Shown here: positions 52,031 through 61,289 of the stretch, piece after piece | Layout of the letters: each line of letters opens with the position of its first letter | Position numbering within the stretch: position 1 is the stretch's first letter | Assembly (NCBI RefSeq): GCF_007856155.1 | Contig: NZ_CP042266.1 | Coordinates: 3,410,001-3,474,000, forward strand | Direction: 5' to 3' | DNA length: 64,000 bases | DNA from: Streptomyces qinzhouensis | Lineage (GTDB): Bacteria > Actinomycetota > Actinomycetes > Streptomycetales > Streptomycetaceae | The notes under the pieces: generated by a model | The model's database searches: none | Told to the model about the DNA's origin: nothing | The model's input: only the letters and a program-made list of their open reading frames with translations | Made by a program: the position numbers and the translations under genes

Positions 52031-53431
52031 TCAGCGCGAGCCCAGTGTCCACCGCGGTCCGTCCGGGCTGTCCTCGATGACCAGTCCGGACTGCTGGAGC
52101 TGGTCGCGGATCGCGTCCGCCGTGGCCCAGTCCTTGCGGCCGCGGGCCGCCTCGCGCTGCTGGAGCACCAGCCGGACCAGGCTGTCGACGGCGCCGTGGA
52201 GATCGTCGCTGTCGTCGGCCTCGCCCGCCCAGTGCGGGTCGAAGGGGTCGAGCCCGAGGACGCCCAGCATCACCCGCACCTCGGCGGCGCGGGCGATCGC
52301 GGTCTCCTTGTCGTCGGCGGCGAGCGCCGAGTTCCCCTGGCGGACGGTGGTGTGGATGACACCGAGGGCCTGCGGAACGCTCAGATCGTCGTCCATGGCC
52401 TCGGCGAAGGCGGGCGGCACCTCGGGCGCGGGCTCCACCGTCGTACCGGCCTTCTCGCAGACCCGGGTCAGGAAACCGGTGATCCGGGCGAACGCGGCGG
52501 CCGCGTCGTCCAGCGCCTCCGGGCTGTACTCGATCATGGAGCGGTAGTGCGGGGTGCCCAGGTAGTAGCGGAGGACGATCGGCTTCCAGCGCTGGACCAT
52601 CTCCGAGACGAGGACCGAGTTCCCGAGGGACTTGGACATCTTCTCGCCGGACATGGTGACCCAGGCGTTGTGCACCCAGTACTTCGCGAAATCGTCGCCG
52701 TACGCCTTGGCCTGGGCGATCTCGTTCTCGTGGTGCGGGAAGATCAGGTCGATCCCGCCGCCGTGGATGTCGAAGGCCGGGCCGAGGTACTTGTGTGCCA
52801 TGGCCGAGCACTCCAGGTGCCAGCCGGGGCGGCCGCGGCCCCAGGGGGTCTCCCAGTCGGGCTCACCGGGCTTGCTCGCCTTCCACAGGGCGAAGTCCCG
52901 GTGGTCGCGCTTGCCGGTCTCGCCCTCGCCGGCGGGCTGGCGCAGCTCGTCGAGGTCCTGGTTGGAGAGCTCCAGATAGCCGGGGTACGAGCGCACGTCG
53001 AAGTAGACGTTGCCGTCGGCGGCGTAGGCGTGGCCGCGCTCGATGAGACCGCGCATCATCTCGATCATCTCGGGCACATGACCGGTGGCGCGGGGCTCGT
53101 AGGTCGGCGGGAGGCAGCCCAGGGCGTCGTAGCCCGCGTTGAAGGCGCGCTCGTTCTCGTAACCGATGGACCACCAGGGGCGGTTCTGGTCGGCCGACTT
53201 CCGGATGATCTTGTCGTCGATATCGGTCACATTGCGGATGAACGTGACCTCGTAGCCGCGGTAGGCGAACCAGCGGCGCATGATGTCGAAGTTCAGTCCC
53301 GACCTGATGTGCCCGATATGCGGGGCGGCCTGCACGGTCGCGCCACAGAGGTAGATCGAGACGCAGCCCGGCGTTAGCGGGACGAAGTCACGGATCTGCC
53401 GGGCGCTGGTGTCGTACAGGCGAATAGTCAC
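52031..53431 (-). CDS. cysS: Cysteinyl-tRNA synthetase
   Basis: A 466-residue class I synthetase that charges tRNA-Cys. HIGH motif H38-I-G-H41, the cysteine-binding zinc residues starting with C29, and KMSKS at 264-268 are intact. The start is followed by MTIRLYDTSARQIRDF. Core gene of the rlmB-cysS-isp-carD region. Confidence 0.96.
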   Translation of the reverse strand: MTIRLYDTSARQIRDFVPLTPGCVSIYLCGATVQAAPHIGHIRSGLNFDIMRRWFAYRGYEVTFIRNVTDIDDKIIRKSADQNRPWWSIGYENERAFNAGYDALGCLPPTYEPRATGHVPEMIEMMRGLIERGHAYAADGNVYFDVRSYPGYLELSNQDLDELRQPAGEGETGKRDHRDFALWKASKPGEPDWETPWGRGRPGWHLECSAMAHKYLGPAFDIHGGGIDLIFPHHENEIAQAKAYGDDFAKYWVHNAWVTMSGEKMSKSLGNSVLVSEMVQRWKPIVLRYYLGTPHYRSMIEYSPEALDDAAAAFARITGFLTRVCEKAGTTVEPAPEVPPAFAEAMDDDLSVPQALGVIHTTVRQGNSALAADDKETAIARAAEVRVMLGVLGLDPFDPHWAGEADDSDDLHGAVDSLVRLVLQQREAARGRKDWATADAIRDQLQQSGLVIEDSPDGPRWTLGSR

Positions 53432-53573
53432 CCCCCCAGGGTAGTGGGCGTGCGACAGTGCCCCGCTCCTTCCCGGCCACCCGACCGGCTCCCGGGCCCG
53501 TCCGTCCCTTGCCGGGTGCTCCCGGGGGCGCCCCCGGCCACCCGTGACGCGGGCGGCCGGAAGCGGCGGGGGT

Positions 53574-53978
53574 TCAGATCCGGCCGACGACCTTGCGCGG
53601 GGTGATCCGGACGACCACGCGCTGGGCGTCCTGGGCGGCGGCCGGGTTGAACTCGGCGTAGGTCTTGCCGACGTACTTGACGGCCAGCTCGTCGATCAGC
53701 TCCGGGCCGCCCTCGGTGGTGATCTCGACGGTGCCGCGGATCTCGGCGTAGGTGTAGGGGGCGTCGACGGGCTGGACGACCACGGTGACCCGGGGGTCGC
53801 GGCGGAGGTTCTTCTCCTTCTGCCGCCCGATCGTGGTCGAGACCAGCAGATCGTCGCCGTCGCGCTTCACCCAGACCGGGGACACCTGGGGGCTGCCGTC
53901 GGGCTGGATCGTGGCGATGTTGACGAAGACGGGGGAGTCGAGAAGTTCCTTCAGTGCATCCGAGAGCTGGGCAGACAT
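53574..53978 (-). CDS. PPOX-class F420/flavin-dependent protein
   Basis: A 134-residue split-barrel protein: LLDSPVFVNIATIQPDGSPQ, VSPVWVKRDGDDLLVSTTIG and RDPRVTVVV, the pattern of the PPOX-class F420-dependent family. AGGAAGG before ATG 53978. Substrate unknown. Confidence 0.85.
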   Translation of the reverse strand: MSAQLSDALKELLDSPVFVNIATIQPDGSPQVSPVWVKRDGDDLLVSTTIGRQKEKNLRRDPRVTVVVQPVDAPYTYAEIRGTVEITTEGGPELIDELAVKYVGKTYAEFNPAAAQDAQRVVVRITPRKVVGRI

Positions 53979-54177
53979 GGTGTTGCCTTCCTGGTCCGGG
54001 GGCCACGATGGGTGAGCGGCGGACCTCCGCGCGTCACGGATGCCCGCCGGGTGAACCATGCCACACGAACGGATATTTCCGGTCGTTTGTTGCTCCGATG
54101 TGAACACTCCGCCGGAGTACCCCCGGTGTCCCCCGGTATAGCTCCCGGGGTACTGCCGGAGGTCGTACCGGACGGGT

Positions 54178-54795
54178 TCAGCCGGTGGTACGGGCGTCCG
54201 CGCCCGGAGCCGCACCCGTGCTCGTGCTCGTTCCCGTGCTCGTTCCCGTGCTCGTGTTCTCAGTCGTACGCGTGTTCCCTTCCGTGCGCGTACGGAAGAC
54301 GAGGGCGGTCGCGATCGCGGCCAGTCCCTCCGCCCGGCCGGTCAGCCCCAGTCCGTCGGTCGTCGTCCCGGACACCGAGACGGGCGCCCCGACGGCCGCG
54401 CCGAGCGCCTTCTGCGCCTCGTCCCGGCGCTTGCCGACCTTGGGCCTTACGCCGATGACCTGGACCGCGACATTGCCGATCTCGAAACCCTCGGCGCGGA
54501 CGATCCGGGCCGCCTCGGCCAGCAGCGTGATCCCGGAGGCCCCGGACCACTCGGGCCGGCCGGTGCCGAAGTGCGCGCCGAGGTCGCCGATGCCCGCGGC
54601 GGAGAAGAGGGCGTCACAGGCGGCGTGCGCGGCGACGTCCCCGTCGGAGTGGCCGGCCAGCCCGGCGCTCTCCCCCTCCCACAGCAGCCCGGCGCACCAC
54701 AGCTCGCGCCCGGTCTCGAAGGCGTGGACGTCGGTCCCGATGCCGACCAGCGGCAGCACCACCGCGGGCGGCGTGGCGGCGGGGTCAGAAACCAT
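54178..54795 (-). CDS. ispF: 2-C-methyl-erythritol 2,4-cyclodiphosphate synthase
   Basis: Catalyses the ring-forming step of the MEP isoprenoid pathway. Metal-binding D22-x-H24 (GIGTDVHAF), the [11 protein letters not shown] loop and the [12 protein letters not shown] end are present. The enzyme core ends near residue 170; a 35-residue Thr/Ser/Gly-rich tail from simple repeats follows, absent from typical family members of about 160 residues. The start overlaps ispD by 11 bp. Confidence 0.94.
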   Translation of the reverse strand: MVSDPAATPPAVVLPLVGIGTDVHAFETGRELWCAGLLWEGESAGLAGHSDGDVAAHAACDALFSAAGIGDLGAHFGTGRPEWSGASGITLLAEAARIVRAEGFEIGNVAVQVIGVRPKVGKRRDEAQKALGAAVGAPVSVSGTTTDGLGLTGRAEGLAAIATALVFRTRTEGNTRTTENTSTGTSTGTSTSTGAAPGADARTTG

Positions 54796-55531
54796 CGTTG
54801 GCCCTCCTGCGGGCGAGTACGGCCTCGGCGAGAACGAGGTCGAGCGGACGGGTCACCTTGAAGGCCTCCTCGTGCCCGGGCACCACGACGACCGGCTCCC
54901 CGAGCCGCTCCACCAGGCCCGCGCAGTCGGTCGCGCCCTCGCCGTCGGCGGGGACGGTGTCATGGGCCCGGACCAGGGTGGCCCGGTCGAAGCCCTGCGG
55001 GGTCTGGACGGCCCGCAGCCTGGCACGTTCGGGTGTGGCGACCACCGGCTCCGGTGTGCCCTTCTCACCGGGTGTCACCTCCTTGACGGTGTCCGCGAGC
55101 GGCAGCGCCGGGACGACGGCGGGTGCCCCGTCGCGTACCGCCTCGATGACGGAGTCGACCGTGTCGACCGGCACCAGCGGACGGGCGGCGTCGTGGACGA
55201 GGACGATCGGGACATCGTCGGGGACGGCGGCGAGGCCGAGCCGTACGGACTCCTGACGGGTTTCGCCGCCGGGGACGACGACCACGTCGGTACGGTCCGG
55301 CAGGGCGAGGTCGGCGAGGAGGTTACGGACGCCCGGGGTGTCCTCGGGGGGTGCGACGACCACGACGAGGACGACGGCGTTGGACGCCGCCATGGCGCGT
55401 ACGGCGTGCACCAGCATGGGGGTGCCGTTGAGCACCCGGAGCGCCTTGGGGGCGCCGGGGCCGAGCCGTACCCCTCGTCCGGCGGCCGGGATCACGGCTG
55501 CGGTGCGGGGTGTGAACGATCGGTCTGACAT
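54785..55531 (-). CDS. ispD: 2-C-methyl-erythritol 4-phosphate cytidylyltransferase
   Basis: A 248-residue MEP-pathway enzyme that makes CDP-ME. Nucleotide loop [27 protein letters not shown] and [10 protein letters not shown] match the family. ATG 55531 is taken as start; GTG 55540 lies just upstream. Coupled to ispF. The isoprenoid precursors also feed the terpene genes of element 2. Confidence 0.94.
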   Translation of the reverse strand: MSDRSFTPRTAAVIPAAGRGVRLGPGAPKALRVLNGTPMLVHAVRAMAASNAVVLVVVVAPPEDTPGVRNLLADLALPDRTDVVVVPGGETRQESVRLGLAAVPDDVPIVLVHDAARPLVPVDTVDSVIEAVRDGAPAVVPALPLADTVKEVTPGEKGTPEPVVATPERARLRAVQTPQGFDRATLVRAHDTVPADGEGATDCAGLVERLGEPVVVVPGHEEAFKVTRPLDLVLAEAVLARRRANDGF

Positions 55532-55923
55532 CGGTTGCACTCCGGCAGGTTTGTTTCCTCGGCCCTTTTGGGTATGGCCTCAGCGTGCCGGGCGCGACGC
55601 CTTGACGGACCCTTCCGTGACGACGGTCTGCGCCAGCCGTCCGGGCCCGGCACACCAGGGCTTGGCCTCCCGTCGGGGGCCGGGTCTCCTGGGTATGGCT
55701 GTGACATGTGCTGTGACATGGAGCGGGCGCGGCCCGGAACGGCTGCGCCGGTGAACGAGTATGTCCGGTGAACGAGCATGCGCAGAGGACGAGCATGCCG
55801 CAGTGCCCGGCAACAGGTCAGTGATCAAAGGGGATCACATCGTGTCGGCGGGCACCGCGGCAACTGTGTGTACGGTCGGCCGGGCCGGTTCCGCTCGGGC
55901 GGGCCGGGCAGCGGCCGTGCGCG
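55532..55923. other. Gap between carD and ispD
   Basis: 392 bp with no convincing gene. Near 55745-55800 the pieces GAACGAGTATG, GAACGAGCATG and GACGAGCATG form a short imperfect repeat. Promoter of ispD expected here. Confidence 0.5.
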
Positions 55924-56406
55924 TCAGGACGCGAGGACCTCGTCGAGCAGGGCCTCGGCCTTGTCCTCGTTGGTGTTCTCCGCGAGGGCGAGTTCGCTCA
56001 CCAGGATCTGGCGGGCCTTGGCGAGCATCCGCTTCTCACCGGCGGAGAGTCCACGCTCCCGCTCACGGCGCCACAGGTCGCGCACGACTTCGGCGACCTT
56101 GATGACATCACCGGAAGCGAGCTTCTCCAGATTTGCCTTGTAGCGGCGGGACCAGTTCGTCGGCTCCTCGGCGTACGGCGCGCGCAGCACCTCGAAGACC
56201 CGGTCGAGCCCGTCCTGACCGACCACATCACGCACGCCCACGAACTCCGCATTGTCCGCCGGCACGCGCACCGTCAGGTCGCCCTGGGCGACCTTGAGCA
56301 CCAAGTAGGTCTTGTCCACGCCTTTGATCTGGCGAGTTTCGATGGCCTCGATCAGCGCGGCCCCGTGATGGGGATAGACCACGGTGTCGCCAACCTTGAA
56401 CGTCAT
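55924..56406 (-). CDS. carD: CarD-type RNA polymerase-binding regulator
   Basis: A 160-residue protein: N-terminal RNA polymerase interaction domain ([20 protein letters not shown]) and a basic helical C-terminus ([39 protein letters not shown]). CarD stabilises open promoter complexes, especially at rRNA promoters. Next to ispD as in mycobacteria and streptomycetes. Confidence 0.95.
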   Translation of the reverse strand: MTFKVGDTVVYPHHGAALIEAIETRQIKGVDKTYLVLKVAQGDLTVRVPADNAEFVGVRDVVGQDGLDRVFEVLRAPYAEEPTNWSRRYKANLEKLASGDVIKVAEVVRDLWRRERERGLSAGEKRMLAKARQILVSELALAENTNEDKAEALLDEVLAS

Positions 56407-57208
56407 GTGACAGGTACCCCTTCCGTGGCTATCCAGGGTAACACGGATACAGCTTCTTCTGAATGGCGTTTTCGCAGGTCAGGGCATATCTCGGGGCTTG
56501 ACAACAGCAACGGGAACGTGCTGCGGACGGCTTGCGGAACACGGTATTCGCAGGTCGGAGCGGCTCTGCGGACAGGTGGAAACCCGGGCGTCACACCTGG
56601 CGAGAGCCCGGCCGGGGCGTCCGAACGTCCCGATTTGCCGGGTTCTCATGGTGAACTTCCCCTACTCCGTTCGGACCTCGGTCACCCGTACGGACGGACG
56701 GTACGGAACAATCATGAATTGATCTTCGAATGTCCATCGGTATTCATTACCGTCTCATCCGCACCACGCGTCCATGACTTCCCACAGCCCTTCGACGACG
56801 GGCGTCCTGAATTGATCACCCCGTCGATAGCCGATTTACGAACGGCGGGCGAATGCCGGGGAAACCCGGCGGCGAATCCCCGCCGGTCTCCCCCCTGCCT
56901 CCCCCTGCCTCCCGCCGGTCTTCCGCCGGGTCCTCCTTCGGTCTCGCTCGGTCTCGCTCGTGCGTACGCGCGGTGCGCGCCCGGCGGCCCGGCCGGGTGA
57001 CGGACCGTCCGGGCAGGCCGGAGCGGGTACGGCCCAAGCGGCGAAGGGCCGGTAAGGGGCGGGTCGGGTGCGGGTGCGAAGGGAGGGCTCTGTAATCTGT
57101 GGACGAACTGACGCGGGCCCGGCCGCCATTGCGCCGGTTCAGCAGAAGCAGAGCAGAAGCAGAACTGTCCCGTAAGCCAGATCCGTACGTGCAAGGAGAT
57201 GCCGCGCC
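56407..57208. other. 800-bp gap without a gene
   Basis: Between divergent carD and the lipoprotein gene. It has an AT-richer patch (56700-56760), C-rich short repeats (CCCCCTGCCTCCCCCTGCC near 56890) and two GGTCTCGCTC-type repeats near 56940. No frame has a ribosome site and protein-like content. A small RNA is possible but unsupported. Confidence 0.5.
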
Positions 57209-57910
57209 GTGAGCCTCCCCCTTACTCCGTCCGGGGGCGCTACTCGCCTTCGCCGCGGCGCCGTCGCCGTGACCGCAGTCGCGCTGTCGTTCGCCGCGCT
57301 CACCGCGTGTGGCGCGGGCAACAACGCACAGTCGCTCGGCATCAAGCCGGACACCGCGACGGCTTCCGTGGACAACATCGCCATCCAGAACGCGAATGTG
57401 ATCACCCAGTCGAAGGCGGACCAGGCCGGCCCCGCGGTCGTCTCGGCGACGATCTTCAACAAGGGCGAGACCGAGCAGACCCTGGACTCCATCACCCTGC
57501 CGGGTGGTGCGGGCACCGTGAAGCTCACGGCCGCGTCCGGCTCCGGCGGGGTCACCGTCCCCGCCCAGGGTTCGATCGTCATCGGCGGCAAGGGCAACGC
57601 CTCGGCGGTCATCGAGGACGGCACCGCGCTGACGAAGAAGATCGGCGGCGTCCAGGACGTCGTCTTCAGGCTCAGCAAGACGGGCGACGTCAAGCTGGAG
57701 GCGTTCGTCGTCCCGGACTCGGCCGACGGCTACCAGGACTTCGGCCCGGGCAGCGCGCCCGCCCCCGCGGCCGCCCCGTCCGGGACCCCGGCGGGCCAGC
57801 CGGGTGCCGAGGGCACGGAAGCCACGGACAAGCCGGAAGGCACGGACCAGACCGCCGACAAGGCCGACAAGGCCGACAAGCCGGAGGGCTCGGAGACGCC
57901 CGCGGGCTGA
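57209..57910 (+). CDS. Lipoprotein of the Pho region
   Basis: A 233-residue exported protein with lipobox LTAC (residues about 31-34) after a hydrophobic signal. The mature part has an Ig-like beta pattern (DNIAIQNANVITQSK, VVSATIFNKGETEQTLDSIT) of the DUF461-like copper/redox accessory type, and an acidic Lys/Glu/Pro tail. Start GTG 57209. Anchored on the outer face of the membrane; function unknown. Confidence 0.78.
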   Translation: MSLPLTPSGGATRLRRGAVAVTAVALSFAALTACGAGNNAQSLGIKPDTATASVDNIAIQNANVITQSKADQAGPAVVSATIFNKGETEQTLDSITLPGGAGTVKLTAASGSGGVTVPAQGSIVIGGKGNASAVIEDGTALTKKIGGVQDVVFRLSKTGDVKLEAFVVPDSADGYQDFGPGSAPAPAAAPSGTPAGQPGAEGTEATDKPEGTDQTADKADKADKPEGSETPAG

Positions 57911-57940
57911 GCTCCGCGCCGTACCGCACAGCCGAAGAAC

Positions 57941-57974
57941 GAGGGCGCCCCACCGATCGCGGTGGGGCGCCCTC
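57941..57974. terminator. 15-bp bidirectional terminator
   Basis: Perfect arms 57941-57955 and 57960-57974 with a 4-nt loop, between the convergent lipoprotein and phoP genes. Confidence 0.88.
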
Positions 57975-57998
57975 GTGCATCCGTGGGTGCGTCCGGGT

Positions 57999-58679
57999 TT
58001 ACGGCTCGAACTTGTAGCCGAGGCCGCGGACCGTGACGAGATAGCGCGGGGCCCCGGGATCCGGTTCGATCTTGGCGCGCAGCCGCTTCACATGGACGTC
58101 GAGGGTCTTGGTGTCACCGACGTAGTCCGCGCCCCAGACCCGGTCGATGAGCTGCATCCGGGTGAGCACCCGGCCCGCGTTCCGCAGCAGCATCTCCAGC
58201 AGGTCGAACTCCTTCAGCGGAAGGTCGACCTTGCCGCCGGAGACGGTGACGACATGGCGGTCGACGTCCATCCGCACCGGGCCGGCCTCCAGCGCGGCCG
58301 GGGCGGCCTCCTCCGGCTCCCCGCGGCGGCGCAGCACCGCGCGGATCCGGGCGACCAGCTCGCGCGAGGAGAAGGGCTTGGTGACGTAGTCGTCCGCCCC
58401 TATCTCCAGGCCGACGACCTTGTCGATCTCGCTGTCCTTGGCGGTCACCATGATGACCGGCACATTCGACCGGCCACGCAGCTGACGGCAGACCTCGGTC
58501 CCGGGGAGCCCGGGCAGCATCAGGTCGAGAAGGACGAGATCCGCGCCGTTGCGGTCGAACTCGTCGAGCCCCTCGGGTCCGGTGGTCGCCACGGCGACCT
58601 CGAAACCCTCTTTGCGGAGCATGTAAGAGAGAGCGTCGCTGAACGATTCCTCGTCCTCGACGACGAGCACTCGGGTCAC
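57999..58679 (-). CDS. phoP: Response regulator PhoP
   Basis: A 226-residue OmpR-family regulator of the phosphate-starvation response. Receiver: acidic D9, phosphoacceptor D52 (LLDLMLPG) and K in VTKPF; C-terminal winged helix RVWGADYVGDTKTLDVHVKR. GTG start overlapping is typical here: phoR starts upstream and its stop overlaps the phoP start. It binds PHO boxes such as the one near phoU. Confidence 0.94.
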   Translation of the reverse strand: MTRVLVVEDEESFSDALSYMLRKEGFEVAVATTGPEGLDEFDRNGADLVLLDLMLPGLPGTEVCRQLRGRSNVPVIMVTAKDSEIDKVVGLEIGADDYVTKPFSSRELVARIRAVLRRRGEPEEAAPAALEAGPVRMDVDRHVVTVSGGKVDLPLKEFDLLEMLLRNAGRVLTRMQLIDRVWGADYVGDTKTLDVHVKRLRAKIEPDPGAPRYLVTVRGLGYKFEP

Positions 58680-59935
58680 GGAAGGACCTCCGGGGCAGGG
58701 ATCTCGATATGCGGATCGGTGGGGGGAGTGGGCCGGTCGGCGCCGGCGGCGCGATCCGGTTCGGTGGTGCGGGAGCGATGACGTACGGATCCCGCTTCCG
58801 GGAGTCTCAGGGTGAAAGTGGACCCCTGACCCTCGGAGCTCCAGACCGTGACCTCCCCGCCGTGCGAGGCGGCCACGTGTTTGACGATCGCCAGCCCGAG
58901 GCCGGTGCCTCCGGTGGCGCGTGAGCGGGCGGGGTCGACGCGGTAGAAGCGTTCGAAGACCCGCTCGCGGTCCCGCTCGGAGATGCCCATGCCCTGGTCG
59001 GTGACGGCGATCTCGATGAGGTTCCCACCCGGTGCCGGGACGCGGCGTGCGGAGATGCCGACGCGGGTCCGGGCCGGGGAGTAGTTGACGGCGTTCTCGA
59101 CGAGGTTACCGAGGGCGGCGGCGAGCTGCCCGCGGTGGCCCCAGATGTGGAGTCCGTCGGTGCCGCCGGAGACCATGGTGATGTTCTTGGTGGAGGCCGG
59201 ATGGCGGGAGCGGTCGATCGCCTCGGCGACCAGTTCGTCGACCCGGACCGGCTCGGCGCCGTCCAGCGGATCGTCGTTCTGGACCCGGGAGAGGTCGATC
59301 AGCTCCTGGACCAGACTGGTCAGCCGGGCGGCTTCGATCTGCATCCGCCCGGCGAAGCGGGTGACCGCCTCGGGGTCGTCGGAGGCGTCCATGACGGCCT
59401 CGGCGAGCAGGGAGAGCGCGCCGACGGGGGTCTTCAGCTCATGGCTGACGTTGGCCACGAAATCCCGGCGTACGGCTTCGATCCGGCGGGCCTCGGTGAG
59501 GTCCTCCACCAGCAGGAGGACCAGCCGGGAGCCCAGCGGGGCGACCCGGGCGGAAACGGCGAGCGCCTCACCGCGGCCGGTGCCCCGGCGCGGCAGATCC
59601 AGCTCGACCTGGCGGATCTCGCCGTCGCGGCGGGTGTCCCGGGCCATCTTCAGCATCGGCTCGACGGTCAGTTTTCCGCCACGTACCAGCCCGAGGGCGT
59701 ACGCGGCGGAGCTGGCCTTCACCACGGAATCACCCTCGTCGAGCACCACCGCGGAGGAGCGCAGCACGGAGAGCACCGTGTCCACTCCGGGCGGCAGCAC
59801 GGCGTCGGTGTGCAGCGAGGACCGGGTGGGCCGGCGCTGCTCCCGCTCGCTCCAGCGGAACGCCAGTACGGCGAAGACGCCGGTCAGCAGACCGCCGATC
59901 GCCGCCACTGCGGCGACCGCCGCGTTCACGTCCAT
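58676..59935 (-). CDS. phoR: Sensor histidine kinase PhoR
   Basis: A 419-residue kinase. One or two N-terminal hydrophobic segments (5-27), a PAS-like middle, the phosphorylated H165 in VSHELKTPVGALSLL, and the ATP-binding part with NLVENAVNYSP, DQGMGISERDRERVF and GTGLGLAIVKH. It phosphorylates PhoP when phosphate is low. Transcribed before phoP in one operon. Confidence 0.94.
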   Translation of the reverse strand: MDVNAAVAAVAAIGGLLTGVFAVLAFRWSEREQRRPTRSSLHTDAVLPPGVDTVLSVLRSSAVVLDEGDSVVKASSAAYALGLVRGGKLTVEPMLKMARDTRRDGEIRQVELDLPRRGTGRGEALAVSARVAPLGSRLVLLLVEDLTEARRIEAVRRDFVANVSHELKTPVGALSLLAEAVMDASDDPEAVTRFAGRMQIEAARLTSLVQELIDLSRVQNDDPLDGAEPVRVDELVAEAIDRSRHPASTKNITMVSGGTDGLHIWGHRGQLAAALGNLVENAVNYSPARTRVGISARRVPAPGGNLIEIAVTDQGMGISERDRERVFERFYRVDPARSRATGGTGLGLAIVKHVAASHGGEVTVWSSEGQGSTFTLRLPEAGSVRHRSRTTEPDRAAGADRPTPPTDPHIEIPAPEVLP

Positions 59936-60006
59936 GCCTCAAGGTTAGGCATGGTCATCGCATTGGTCTCGGCCGAAGGGGTGACCGGGGGGACTCGTCG
60001 CCCAGA

Positions 60007-60039
60007 GTTCACCGGGGGGACGGGGCCGGTTCATTTGGG
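60007..60039. promoter_or_regulatory. PHO box between phoR and phoU
   Basis: Three adjacent 11-bp units: GTTCACCGGGG (60007-60017), GGACGGGGCCG (60018-60028) and GTTCATTTGGG (60029-60039). Outer units match the known PhoP direct-repeat unit; the middle is weaker, which is common. The site lies between the divergent phoR and phoU starts and can serve both. Confidence 0.85.
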
Positions 60040-60149
60040 AAAGTGGGGGTCGACTCCTTGGTCTCAGACCGTGGGAGCGTGGGGGTCCACGGACCCCATC
60101 CGGGCCCCGGTCACGCGACCGGACCACGGTCACCGAGAGAGGGAACTCC

Positions 60150-60842
60150 ATGCGGGACGCGTACCACGAGGAACTGGACTCGATCAGCGAGAGTCTGGTC
60201 GAGATGGCCCGGCTGGTCGGGTCGGCCATAGGGCGCGCCACGACGGCGATGCTCGACGCGGATCTGAAGCTGGCCGAAAGTGTGATCGCGGCCGATCAGA
60301 AGGTCGACGATCTCCAGCACGATCTGGAGGGGCGGGCGATCGCCCTGCTGGCACGCCAGCAGCCGGTGGCGACGGATCTGCGGATCGTGGTGACCTCACT
60401 GCGGATGAGCGCCGATCTGGAGCGTTCGGGTGATCTGGCGCAGCATGTCGCGAAGCTGGCCCGGCTGCGCTTCCCGGAGTCGCCGGTGCCGCGGGACCTC
60501 CAGGCCACGATCCTGGAGATGGGCCAGCTGGCGCAGCGGCTGATGGCGAAGGCCGGCGAGGTGATCATCACCAAGGACGTGGATCTGGCGCTCCAGCTGG
60601 AGACGGATGACGACGAGATGGATCTGCTGCACCGGACGCTGTTCCAGCATCTGATGGACGACCGGTGGAAGCACGGCATCGAGACGGCGGTGGATGTGAC
60701 GCTGCTCGGCCGCTACTACGAGCGGTTCGCGGACCATGCGGTGTCGGTGGCCAAGCGGGTGGTGTACCTGGTGACGGGCGAGCACGCGGACGATCTTCAG
60801 CCGGACACGCTGGACCAGGCGGACGCGGTCGTCGAGGCCTGA
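60150..60842 (+). CDS. phoU: Phosphate regulator PhoU
   Basis: A 230-residue protein of two three-helix bundles: the first from YHEELDSISESLVEMARLVG through DHDLEGRAIALLARQQPVAT-type helices, the second ending ERFADHAVSVAKRVVYLVTG with the conserved E/D metal-binding residues. PhoU dampens PhoR signalling and phosphate uptake. Divergent from phoR across the PHO box. Confidence 0.94.
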   Translation: MRDAYHEELDSISESLVEMARLVGSAIGRATTAMLDADLKLAESVIAADQKVDDLQHDLEGRAIALLARQQPVATDLRIVVTSLRMSADLERSGDLAQHVAKLARLRFPESPVPRDLQATILEMGQLAQRLMAKAGEVIITKDVDLALQLETDDDEMDLLHRTLFQHLMDDRWKHGIETAVDVTLLGRYYERFADHAVSVAKRVVYLVTGEHADDLQPDTLDQADAVVEA

Positions 60843-61014
60843 GGGGGCGCTGTGATCCGGGGGACGGGCGTTCCGCGCGGCTCTTCGCCCACGCTCCGTA
60901 CCGGTGCCTCCACGCGCTGTTGATGCGCCCGCCCCGGCGGGCATGAGATGGCAGGAGGCGGCATGTGGTGCACGCCGTGCGCGAGCATGCCTCCGTATCC
61001 GATGAGGAGGAACC

Positions 61015-61176
61015 ATGGCCGATTCCCCGACCCCGGACACCCAGCAGGAACCCGCGGCCGACGCACAGCGCGATGTGATCCGCCTGCCGCTGCTGGGGGC
61101 CTGCGGCTGCGGCTCGGGCTGCGGCTGCGGCTGCAAGTCGGGGTCGCCTTGCCAGTGCGGCGGCGGCTGCGGCTGA
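61015..61176 (+). CDS. Metallothionein-like cysteine-rich peptide
   Basis: A 53-residue protein: MADSPTPDTQQEPAADAQRD, then ACGCGSGCGCGCKSGSPCQC and GGGCG. Nine cysteines in CxC pairs are typical of a metal-binding peptide. GAGGAGG precedes the ATG. Similar genes stand after phoU in other Streptomyces. The 3' end is part of a tandem repeat. Confidence 0.78.
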   Translation: MADSPTPDTQQEPAADAQRDVIRLPLLGACGCGSGCGCGCKSGSPCQCGGGCG

Positions 61177-61222
61177 TCCGCGTTCCGTACAGGCGCGGCT
61201 GCGGCTGATCCGCGTTCCGTAC
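61163..61222. repeat. Tandem duplication at a gene end
   Basis: A 28-bp unit at 61163-61190 recurs at 61195-61222, period 32 bp, starting in the last codons of the metallothionein-like gene and duplicating its stop codon. Confidence 0.8.
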
Positions 61223-61238
61223 GGACGCCGTAAGCGAT

Positions 61239-61269
61239 GGGCCCGCCGGTCGCCGCGACCGGCGGGCCC
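61239..61269. terminator. 14-bp bidirectional terminator
   Basis: Perfect arms 61239-61252 and 61256-61269 around CCG, between convergent genes. Confidence 0.85.
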
Positions 61270-61289
61270 CGCCCGTACCCCTCGAAGGC

